Notes under the pieces: generated by a model | Databases searched by the model: none | What the model was told of the DNA's origin: nothing | What the model saw: the letters and a program-made list of their open reading frames with translations, nothing else | DNA from: Ephydatia muelleri | Lineage: Eukaryota > Porifera > Demospongiae > Spongillida > Spongillidae | Direction of reading: 5' to 3' | NCBI GenBank assembly: GCA_013339895.1 | Contig: JABACO010000020.1 | Span: 1,011,325-1,075,324 of the forward strand | DNA: 64,000 nucleotides | Shown: piece after piece, positions 54,840-64,000 of the stretch | How positions within the stretch are numbered: the stretch's first letter is position 1 | Layout: each line of letters opens with the position of its first letter | Program-made: the position numbers and the translations under genes

Positions 54840-55262
54840 TTCCCTGTTTCATTTGAACACTTATTATGACTTGGTGATTGATTTAAACACTTAAAATATC
54901 TTGATAGATTTGTCTTGATTTGTACTGTGTAATACTTAATAATTAAATAATTATTTTGTGACCTTGTATACAACTAAATTAGAGCTACATATATCCACTG
55001 ATGATTATCGAGCAAATGTGAATAACTGTGAGATGTGCTATGTATATTTTATCTTGATTGTTGTGGTTTGTTTTTCTAGGGGTTATAATTTTGAATGATA
55101 ATGTTTTATAACAGTAAGTCTTATCATGTATACATTGCTACATTATGATGTATTTATTTTCTCATACTTCTAAAATGTCATCATCACCTATTGTTTTAAA
55201 CCACTGTGCCTTACTCACGTAGGCCAACTGCAGTACGTAGCGTCGATCGTGCAGGCTTGCTG
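54840..55262. other. AT-rich spacer
   Basis: No coding or repeat signal was recognised after the RAG1-like remnant. A terminal inverted repeat of that element could lie here but was not identified. Confidence 0.5.
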
Positions 55263-55620
55263 CTAGTTGCTAAACCATGTCTGAAGACGAAATTTGAAGT
55301 CTACCACCATTCTCAAATGCACAGATGCGTTGGGTGACCCGTCACCTCCCGTCGCAGCCTTCCGATCCACCCACAGCAAGTCAAGTCCCCCTTCAAACAG
55401 CCAGCGAGTGATTGCGGGAAAATACTCGGTCAGCAATTCTCTCATCACGTCCGCACACCGCCGTATGACAGAGCTTATAATAGTGCCTACATGTGCCAGG
55501 TGGTTTGACATGTTTTGTAATGTCCACTGCAGACAAGCAACAGCATCCTTCCCAGCCACCGCTCGCATCCGATGAACTCATGTTGCAGACAATAAAGGTA
55601 TAAGGACTTTGATAATACAT
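55263..55620 (-). CDS. Unassigned ORF (101 codons)
   Basis: Minus-strand frame containing VIRRCADVMRELLTEYFPA and WLFEGGLDLLWVDRKAATG. It looks helical and could be real coding sequence, but no family was recognised and a plus-strand frame overlaps it. GC content is higher than in the flanks. Confidence 0.3.
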
Positions 55621-56289
55621 TCTTCACGCGAGGGCCAGGTTTTTTTTTTTTTTTAATGGCGTTGGTGAAAACTATTCTTGTCCCGTTTCGGAACCTGCCT
55701 TACCTGCTCCGTGGTGTCCTGAAGCTGTTTTGGACACTGTTCCTACTGTTTGCTAATGAAATTCATAGGGAACAGCATGACACCTTTTTGGCGGCCATGT
55801 GTGAGGGAAACCCTCTCAGAGACGTGTTTTGATAAGATAAAGCATATTCGTTGGCACCTGCTGTTTGCATTTATGTCTCTTCTACAGACACCTGACATTA
55901 ATGACAAGTCAGAAACGCTTGATTATCAACTTCTGTCTGCTACTTCGTCTCACAGATAATTGTCCCAGTCACGATCTAGGGCCATTAGTTATGCTGGCCG
56001 TACCAAGAATCGGTTTCGAACATCTAAAACAATAGCTGATGGTGTATTTGCGAGCCAACTATTCACCTGAGGAGAATGTTTAGGATTACATAAGGGGAGT
56101 GGGGGTGTGTGTGAATCAGAAGTGATGTGCATGCGGAGCTAATTTTGTACTTGATTTTGTATCTATGTTCATCGATATTTCAGCTATCAATTGGTAATCA
56201 CCACTTTCTAAAAATGGTGTGAGAAGTGGGATACTTCTAATTCAGCTGTAAAGAACCCGTTAACGAGTGAGACGGTTACTGTGGTAGCT

Positions 56290-59200
56290 CTAGTTAGTAT
56301 TTAGCCCCTGCAGCAATTGGTGAAGGCGACTTAAACGATGAGTGGAAAAGGTTCAAACGAGAGTTTCTGCAGTTTCTAACGGCAAACGGAAAAGGGGATG
56401 AAACTGAAGAGTTGAAGTTGGCCATTTTCCTGCGAATGGTGGGTCCAAGGGTAAATGATTTGAATAAAACGATGGCGTTTGATAGTGAGGCAAACTCAGT
56501 GTTGTTTCTGGCAAGCTAGATGGGTTGAGCATGCGCAGAACAAGTAGACATGTTACTCGAAACAAGTTCTTTCTTTCAACTCAAGCAAGCAGGCAGAGGA
56601 ATTGACCCGTTTGTGATGGAGATTCGAAAAACAGTGAAAGATTGTCAGTTTTTGGAGATTTAAAAGATGACCTGATGCTGCATGTACTAATCAGGGGGAT
56701 TGATGACAAACGGATGAGGCGTAGGCTTTTTGAAACTGAGAACCTGGTTTTGGCAAGGGCAATACAAATGTGCCAGACAATGGAGGCAACAGCAGCAGAC
56801 CTGCAGCATTTAGGGAGCAAGAAATCAGAGGTAGTTAATTAGTGAGACTTCAGGGGTAGCATTGGTGTCAAAGAGGAAGTCACAGGACACAGAAGATTTA
56901 AAGGAAGTGGCAGCAATTGGGAAACCCAGTTGGAAAGTCCCAGGAAGGAAACATGATCGACAAGGTGCTGAGAGGAGACCAACACCAAACCAGTCTGGGA
57001 AACATTGGTCAAGTCAAGCGGTATGCTCCAAATGTGGTTATAAACACAACCCAAGGCATTGCCCTGCTTACGGAAAAAAATGTGCCAAATGTCAAGTACT
57101 TGGCCATTTTGCAAGAGTATGTCAGGCAAGGGACACTAACGCTCACATGGTTTTGGATACCCTGTCAAACTTGGGGTCAGAGGAAGCAGTGCTACTCATC
57201 ACAGTAGAAAAGGTAGGGGGAAAAACTGATAGCAAAGATGCCTCTTGCAGGGAGAACTCAGGTTCAAACGATCAAATGTCAGTTGGATACAGCTGCCGCA
57301 TGTAATGTGATGACAGTTTGAGATTATGAAAAACTGGGAAAACCAAGGTTGGGAATCGGCAGAACAACATTGAACATGTATGATGGAACCATAAGAAAAT
57401 CATTGGGAGTCGTTCGGGTAGGTGTTAGCAATAGAGAGGGAAAACCAACACAATTAGAATTTGAACTGTTAGAGACAAGGCATCACACACTCTTTTGTCA
57501 TTGGACACATGTCTGAAATTGAGTTCGTTGTCATATGAGACTGAGTCTGTCTGTCTGTCTGACTGAGGCAAAGCTGAGGCTCACAAGGAAGCAGATTCTG
57601 GAGGAATACTCTAATGTATTCACAGGGATTGGCTGTTTCATTGGTGATCCAAAAACTGAGAAGTTTGGAGATATCAGGAATGATAGCTTGAGTAGAGGAA
57701 CCCACTGAGTGGATAAGCAGCTGTTTGGAAAGCGGGAAAACTAAGGTAAGGGTGTGCTTGGATCCACAAGATCGTGTGTCCTCCCAAGGAATCCGGTCAG
57801 ATCCAAACAAAGTGTTAGCAGTTGGTGGCTCCAACCTCAGCATCAGATGTCAGACGCTTTTTGGGGATGTGCAATTATCTGGCACCTAAGTTGTCCCAAG
57901 CCAGTGAACCACTGCGTCGTCTCACAGAGGTTCCAATGGGGGCAAACTGAACAGGGAGCTTTTGACCTTCTTAAGAGTATCATCAGTCAGTAACAGCTTC
58001 TCACATTTTATGATGTCAACAAATCTGCAGTGGTGAGGGATTAGGAGCAACTCTTTTTGCAGGAAGCCAGATCGGTGGCAAGCATCTCGATCACTGACCA
58101 GAAGTGAGAAAAATTATGCAGCTCTAGAACTGGAGTGCCTGGCCATAAGTTTTTGCATGTAGGAAATTCATCTATGGAAAGAAAACTGTGGTGGAGACAG
58201 ACAGAAAGCCTCTAGAAATGATTGCAAAGAAGTCATTACTCTCTGCACAAGGCGATTACAGAGGATGTTGCTGCAATTGCAAAGATACGACTTGGAAGTA
58301 ACATGGAGAGCAACAAGTGATTGCTGATACATTGTCACGGTCCCCAGTGGAAAAAGATTTGGAATCAAGAAGTTTTCCAGTTGGAACGCGAGTCGGTGTG
58401 CGCAGAGGTGGTTGCTAAGGAGTTAAAAGAAGAACTATCAGTTTTGATTAGGCCATACTGGAATTTTCTAGATACCATGGTGGTGCAAGATGGTATTGTC
58501 TACAAAGGGAGTCAAGTGGTGGTGGCAAAATCATTGCGCAATGACTATCTGAAGCTGTTTCATCCCAGCCACATGGGCAGCGAGTCTACTCTAAGGAGAG
58601 CAAGGGATGCAGTCTATTGGCCTCACATGGCTGAAGACATCAAGCGGATTACCTTTGAATGCCGTCATTGTGAAGAGGATGCCCCAGCACAGACCAAGGA
58701 GCCTCAGTCAGCACATATGGTCCCAAAACATCCATGGAGTAAGGTGGGGATTGATTTGTGCTGTTATTTGGTGGTGATCGTGGATTACCTAACTGATTAT
58801 ATATCAAGGTTTCAGAACTGCAGCAAACTCATGCAACAACTGTTATCAATGCCATTAAGCAACACTTTATGGTGTTCCGGTAGTGGTGCACACAGATGGT
58901 GGTTCCCAGTTTATTCCAAGCATTCTCAAAGGCATGGGAGTTTGTGCACACTCCGTATCATAGCAGTCAAATGGGAAGGTGGAATCTGCAATTAAGATTG
59001 TGCAGCGATTGTTCAAACAAAGTTCAGACCCCTACATGGCTCTTCTGGAATGGCGCAACACCCCAACTGTCGGGCTTGACTTCTCACCTTGTCAACGATT
59101 GTTACGCTCGACAAACTCGAGGAGCTGTTCCGGTGAGTGCATGGAAATCGGATCCAGCCCCACTGCAGAAGATGTGGGCCCACTGCAGAAGATGTGGGAA

Positions 59201-59710
59201 AAGAAGGTAGATAGACAGAGAACCATTCAAGCGCAAGCTAAAGGAAAGGGGAAAACACTAGAACCTCTGAAAATGGGTGATCCAGTACTGGTGGTCCAGG
59301 ACCTTCAATCTAAGAAGACTGAGTGGATGCAAGGATACTGTAGAGGTCAGCTTTCAGATCGTTCATACACGGTGGAAGTCAATGGTCAGCTGTTGCACCG
59401 AAACAGACAGTTAAAGCCTCCAACGATCATCCACTGGATTTGGAACTTTCAGCACATGATGTCAAGCCAGCAGAGTCAGAGGAAGAAAGGGTACAGAGAT
59501 CTGGGACCTGACTCAAGCAGCGAGGTGGAACAAACCCAGCCCACAACAATGGCCATTCAGGAAGCGAAGGTCAACAGCCAGTCAGGAAGTGAAGATCTGT
59601 CTACCAGAAAGTGATAAAGAACAAATACCATAGTTGCTAGAAGCCAACCGGAAAGTCTGAGTAGCCCTAGTGCAGTGAAAACAACAAGAAGTGGAAGGAT
59701 CATTCAACGG
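56290..59710 (+). pseudogene. Ty3/Gypsy retrotransposon with most of RT missing
   Basis: Gag pieces: EWKRFKREFLQFLTANGKG, FGDLKDDLMLHVLIRGIDD, LARAIQMCQTMEATAADLQ, and two zinc knuckles (CSKCGYKHNPRHCPAYGKKC and CAKCQVLGHFARVC) near 57,010-57,130. A protease-like stretch follows near 57,270-57,470. The RT start (LDPQD near 57,755) is followed within 20 codons by the post-RT connection region (FLGMCNYLAPKLSQASEPLR) and RNase H-like sequence, so the catalytic RT core is deleted. Integrase lies at about 58,540-59,130 (PSHMGSESTLRRARDAVYWP), and a C-terminal domain reaches 59,614. Many stops and frame changes. No LTRs were found. Confidence 0.8.
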
Positions 59711-60129
59711 CCGAGTAGGTTTAAGGACTCAGTTTGAAAGACGAATACATTTAGTTAGTAGTTGTTTAAAACCGTTCCTATCCTGAAAAAAGATAATGAT
59801 GATGATGATGATGATGGGTTGCAGTACTAGCAAAGGATCGTAATATTTTACAGTATGTTTTCTTAAAGCAATGGTCTCTGTTGACTTGAAACACACATGA
59901 AAATTATTACCTTTACCTTCTAGTTTGATAGCAACAAAGAGATAATCTATCTGATTCTTGGTACTCCTATTAGATGCAGGGTCACAGAGTTTAGAAATGT
60001 TGCATGAATCCTATGTGCTACATGTACTTGCAGTACCGCGCAGCGATAAAGATGGCTAAACTTACAATAACCAGGAGCAATGATTAAAACTGTAATACAC
60101 TCAAGACAATCATTTTTACAGATGTCCGT
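59711..60129. other. Spacer after the Gypsy element
   Basis: Contains a short (GAT)n run near 59,797-59,815. No gene was seen. Confidence 0.55.

Positions 60130-60190
<61 letters not shown>
60130..60190. repeat. (GT)n microsatellite
   Basis: About 28 GT units ending in GTACGCGTGCGCGG. The Cys/Val frame across it is an artefact. Confidence 0.95.
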
Positions 60191-60191
<1 letters not shown>

Positions 60192-60419
60192 CGTGCGCGG
60201 GGTATGCATGTGTAAATGTATGTGTAACAACAAACAGTTTTTAAAATCCGCCTATGGCAATCAACCATACTGTGAACATCTGACACTGAGACTCACTTCT
60301 CTCCTGGGTGTGGTTAGAGCTTTGTCTGGCAAGATAAACATTGACTGTTTCGCAATGTCAGGCGTTTGCACTTCAGGATCATCATTGTTGTTTTGCATCT
60401 AGAGGTACACATGTGGAGG

Positions 60420-61560
60420 GTACACATGTTCATCTTCACTCACCCACACACACACACCAATACACAATAGCCAAAACACAAACACTCACTATTCCTTATG
60501 TGAGCTAGGAATAATATCACTCAAAGTTCAAAAAAATCCACCATTCGAATCTGCACAAAGTTTGGATTATGAATTGTCTATTTCAGCCTTGTATTTGCAG
60601 TCCTGGTCTACAGTAACCAAAAGTTAAAGGTACAAATTCCAAAAGTAACAAAGTTGAGAAGGCAGTTCATAACTTTGTACAGATGCTGCAACAGATGAGC
60701 TGGCACATAATGTGTTTAGCTGTAATTGGAAAAAGCATGCTCCAGCTGCTACATACTTACCTCCCGCAAACCACGTAAATTGAAATATTCATAAAAAGCA
60801 CAGAGGAATTAGTACTCTACAAATAGGACAGGCAAATGAAATAGAGCTCAGTAGGGGGGAAGGCCAGGGAAAGGCCCTCACCAACATAGGATGAAATCTG
60901 AGTACACGCCTTCCCTTTGCAAAACCTTACCCACAGCACACACAGTAACGAAAACTCACTTTAGTGTTAACAGAACAGGAACCGTTCAACCAAATTACAC
61001 GTGATGACAAGTGATGAGAAAGCTAAAGGAATAAATACACAAACACATTACTTTCTCTCAGAGTAAATGCCATAAACAATTCAGTGGCACCCCTATGTTG
61101 CTGCCGCAAATGTTCCAGTTGTTACAGAGTACTATTAAACATGTCACTTAATAGGAGGCATATCACTTGAAGAGCGTAGTATCACGCCCCTTGGAACGTG
61201 AGAACCTCGGGCGGGGGGGCGGAACTCTTTAACCGGTATAAGTTTAGCAGACGTGGTTCAAATTCCAGCAACACAAAAAAGTTAAGGCTAAGAAGACAAC
61301 AATTCATAATCATTCAAAGCTTTATACAGAAGCTGCTATGGCCTGCAGCAGCTCAGCGAACACACTCTGACAATAGATATTATTCAAACAAACAACACTG
61401 ACCATAAGCGCATGTACACTGCACACAACAGCTACCGTTATATCTCACCTGCACTAATAGTCTGTTTGAATGCCAGTAGCACGTGATCATGTAGCTAATT
61501 TGGAATTATTCACCCTACTATGAAGTCATTAAAACACCTAATCTCGTGCGAGCCCCACCG
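60420..61560. other. Non-coding stretch
   Basis: No recognised coding, RNA or repeat feature apart from short CA-rich and G-rich runs (for example GGGCGGGGGGGCGG near 61,208). Confidence 0.5.
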
Positions 61561-61599
61561 TGTTTCTCTCGTTCTTGAGCACACATAACTCGGGATAGG

Positions 61600-61905
61600 A
61601 ACACTATAGTAATTGCACCAATCGATTTAGAATAGGCCGGCCAGCATATTCGCTTTAGTGGTCTACCGGCCGACAAAAGCCTAATCTCGTACCCAGTCCC
61701 ACCGTGTTTCTCGTTGTTCGTTCTTGAGCTGTATTGAAATTGCACCAATCGATTCAGAATTGGTCGGCCGGTCAGATACAGAAAGCTTAAATATGCTAAC
61801 ACAATCATTTGAGACTACATGATCACAGAAGTGAGTATGCCGGCCGGCCTGTTCTGAATCGATTGGTGCAATTTCTATCCTTTAAAGTGTTCCTATCCCG
61901 AGTTA
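61600..61905. repeat. Inverted repeat related to the KASV element
   Basis: ATAACTCGGGATAGGAACAC and ATTGCACCAATCGATT at 61,585-61,660 recur inverted at 61,835-61,905. The CATAACTCGGGA(C/T)AGGAACAC block is shared with 44,690 and 62,925. A partial middle copy of the AATTGCACCAATCGATT block lies near 61,740. Confidence 0.8.
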
Positions 61906-61963
61906 TTCCTATATGGGTATTGGTACATTGCAACTAAATGGTGTCTTTATTTCATACTGAGAG

Positions 61964-62120
61964 GTTCTGGATTATTGTGCTGAATGGAATGGTGCTCTAA
62001 AGCCTTGCCCCATGTGCAAAGGCCAGCTGGAGCGGCAAGCAGCCACTGCTATGAAATGCACGGGCAACATATCAGCTTGGACAAGCTGCACTTACAAAAC
62101 ACTTGCAGAGAGGGATGAAT
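61964..62120 (+). pseudogene. PARP1 zinc finger 3 (PADR1) exon fragment
   Basis: An open stretch after an AG encodes WNGALKPCPMCKGQLERQ and MKCTGNISAWTSCTYKTL, ending at TGA. The four cysteines are spaced C-x2-C-x13-C-x9-C, very close to PARP1 Zn3, and NISAWTSC parallels the conserved DVTAWTKC. About 500 bp downstream (62,600-62,650) a BRCT-like start (EVAKEIEDRGGK) appears before the KASV element cuts in. The rest of PARP1 is absent here. In PARP1 this domain couples DNA binding to catalysis. It is probably a gene fragment. Confidence 0.65.
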
Positions 62121-62639
62121 GAAAGGTGTTCCATTCTTGTAAGTTCCTATATCTGGTTATACTGTAATTTCAGTTTAATAACAGGAAAAGCAGTAAGTTC
62201 AAACCAAGGTAAAGGGTGTTCCATTCTTGTAAGTTCCTATACTGTGATTTCGGTTTAATCATTCTTAATAACAGGAAAAGCTATAAGTTCAAACCAAGGT
62301 AAAGAGAGCTCACTTCAAAATCTGAATCAGCAAACCCCAAAGCTCAGACATCAAGTCCCCATCTCAGTCCCATTCCCAGTCAAGGGATGCGTCTGCTACG
62401 AGTGGTACCCAAAAGCCACATGAAAAGTAAGGAGCAGTATGGCATGTACTCCCTTCATATGAATTGGCTGTGTGCACAGAACGCCACCAGTTAGTGGACT
62501 CTAAAAGGATTTACCGCTATTGTCATTGGAAGTCTAAAGAAAACCAAGGTACATTGAGAGCACTGGTGATGTGGCACGTTCACTTGAAATGGTTGTGATG
62601 TAGGCAGAAGTAGCTAAGGAAATCGAGGATCGAGGAGGA

Positions 62640-63490
62640 AAGGTTGTCACATTTACCTCTGATCGGAAGTTTCGTCAAATAGGATTTGACCCCGACCATG
62701 AATGTCATTACAAAAACGCGCGACCCGTCTGTAACAACACTCCCGACGATCGGATCGTGTAGCTTGTTTTAGCAATCGATCTAGAAGTCAAAAGTAAGTA
62801 GTTTCGTTTTTGTTTCATGTCGCAGAACCGCGTGGTTGTAGAGAACAAGAGTGTGCTGCCCGTCCTCGTACCCAGTCTCGGAACAGGGGGCGGGTCGTCT
62901 TCTTCTTCTTCTTCTTGGCAACGCATAACTCGGGACAGGAACACTTTTAAGCGATGAAAATTCTACCAATAGCTTCAGAATCGGCTGGAAGACTCGCTTT
63001 TATATAAGTTATACTTTGGTACAGAATCGACTGTGTTCTTGTATAATTAGATATCTTGTATGACATATTACGGTACAGAATTCTTCTGGTGAAGCAGAAA
63101 AGATGGCTGATGCAGGAGCAACAATCGAAAGACGAGAACAAAGCTAAAGCCCGAGCGGCGCTACAAGGTCGATCCTGAAAAGAAGAAGGCCTCTGTAGCA
63201 ACAGCTGCAAGGCTACACGTGGTTGGCAACACGTACGTCTATTTCAGCAGGCCTTCACGTACTAGTAATCAAAAGAAGAGAACTAAGCGACATGCAAAAT
63301 ACCTCCAAAAGCAAGACGAGAACAAAACTAAAGCCCGAGCGCGCTAGTCTCGTCCCCAGACCCAACATCCGCAGCTACGAATGTTGGGTCTAGCGGTGAT
63401 GTAATCCATCCGCAGCTGCGAATGTTGGGTCTGGGGACGAGACTACGAGCGCGCTACAAGTCCGATTCCGAAATGAATGCCACAGCTACA
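62640..63490 (+). mobile_element. KASV/YK-repeat mobile element, copy 2
   Basis: Diverged copy of 44430-45480, same orientation, with fewer of the 3' tandem units. It interrupts the PARP1-like fragment and is itself interrupted at 63345-63445 by a small element. Small indels (GCTAAAGCCCGAGCGGCG versus GCTAAGCCCGAGCGCG) put the two copies in different frames. Confidence 0.75.
63345..63445. mobile_element. 101-bp MITE with 35-bp TIRs and a 9-bp TSD
   Basis: Ends TAGTCTCGTCCCCAGACCCA and its inverse match over 35 bp with two differences. CGAGCGCGC is present on both sides (63336-63344 and 63446-63454), an exact 9-bp target duplication of the kind made by Mutator-like elements. The uninterrupted site (CGAGCGCGCTACAAG) is recognisable in copy 1 of the host element. 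Confidence 0.92.
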
Positions 63491-64000
63491 ACATAGGCGT
63501 CGGAGCCGGGGGGGCAGAGGGGGCTAAAGCCCCCCCAGGTTTGACTAAGAGGGGGCGCATTGAGTTTTCTTGTCTCGCTCGTAAACGACGCCCTCCTAAA
63601 AGGATTGATGATGGCTCTGAGTCTCATGTGTTTGAGACGCCTGAAGATTATTATAGAAAGACCTACTTTGAAGTAATCGACATAATTGTGCTAGAACTGT
63701 CACAACGATTTAGTCAGGAATCTCTACGAATTCCATTACAGATCGAATCAACCTTGCTTAAAGCCACAAACATGGTTAGTGACGTTGAAAATGGCAATAT
63801 TGATGAAACGCTTTTGAAGTTTTATGCGAAAGACTTAGACGGGAAAAAATTGTTGAGGCAAATAGCGATGCTTCCTGATTTGGTCAATGAGATCAAGAAA
63901 ACATCACCGTACGATCATCTGAAAAGTGTTACAAATGTTCGGGTACTGGCAGACATACTAAAAACATCGCCATTAACACTCGCGATGTTTTCAGAAGTGC
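63485..64000 (+). pseudogene. hAT transposase C-terminal part (truncated by window end)
   Basis: A terminus-like sequence (ATAGGCGTCGGAGCCGGGGG) is followed within about 55 bp by an open frame that runs to the last base. It encodes KRIDDGSESHVFETPEDYYR, TYFEVIDIIVLELSQRF, LRQIAMLPDLVNEIKK, VTNVRVLADILK and LAMFSEV. This is the region before the dimerisation domain of ZMYM1-like hAT transposases. The N-terminal and central catalytic parts are missing, so the element is an internal-deletion derivative or the frame continues a truncated gene. Confidence 0.7.

Overview
The window is animal nuclear DNA: spliced genes with GT-AG introns, many simple repeats and many decayed transposons. The mix of conserved animal genes with short introns, a DEATH-domain gene built from amplified exons, crinkler-like P-loop/nuclease and kinase-like genes, and RAG1-like, hAT and Ty3/Gypsy remnants fits a demosponge best (Amphimedon-like). 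No single marker proves that, so the taxon is an inference.

Positions 1-12,807 are a compact block of four housekeeping or signalling genes, all on the minus strand. SAE1 (SUMO E1 small subunit, 9 exons, 336 aa) is followed after 93 bp by NUP85 (nuclear pore Y-complex, 18 exons, about 648 aa). NUP85 is followed after 127 bp by two tandem MKK3/6-type MAP kinase kinases. The upstream MKK copy is intact (10 exons, 336 aa). The downstream copy has a one-base deletion in the exon that carries the catalytic lysine. Exon phases, splice sites and protein similarity agree across these models. NUP85 introns hold long CA/GT arrays and a minisatellite that repeats the 3' splice site of one exon about 13 times.

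Positions 13,289-26,000 are mostly mobile-element territory. There is a 1.25-kb DNA transposon with perfect 37-bp inverted ends and a second element nested in it, a decayed Gypsy element on the minus strand, a short hAT-like element, and two diverged copies of a segment carrying a USP-protease exon. Among them lies a crinkler/RHS-like P-loop ATPase with a C-terminal nuclease-like region, broken by two frame changes.

Positions 26,379-40,393 carry what looks like one long minus-strand gene. It has a DEATH-domain exon near its 5' end, a CARD-like exon near its 3' end, and between them modular linker exons, nearly all phase 1-1. Three of these linker exons (A, B, C) have been tandemly amplified together with their introns, and several copies are decayed.

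Positions 42,000-64,000 are again repeat-rich. They hold two copies of a KASV/YK-repeat mobile element, a long hairpin, a kinase-like gene (minus) lying head to head with a decayed RAG1/Transib-like transposase (plus), a Gypsy element lacking most of its reverse transcriptase, a PARP1 zinc-finger-3 fragment, a 101-bp element with a perfect 9-bp target duplication, and a truncated hAT transposase running off the end of the window.
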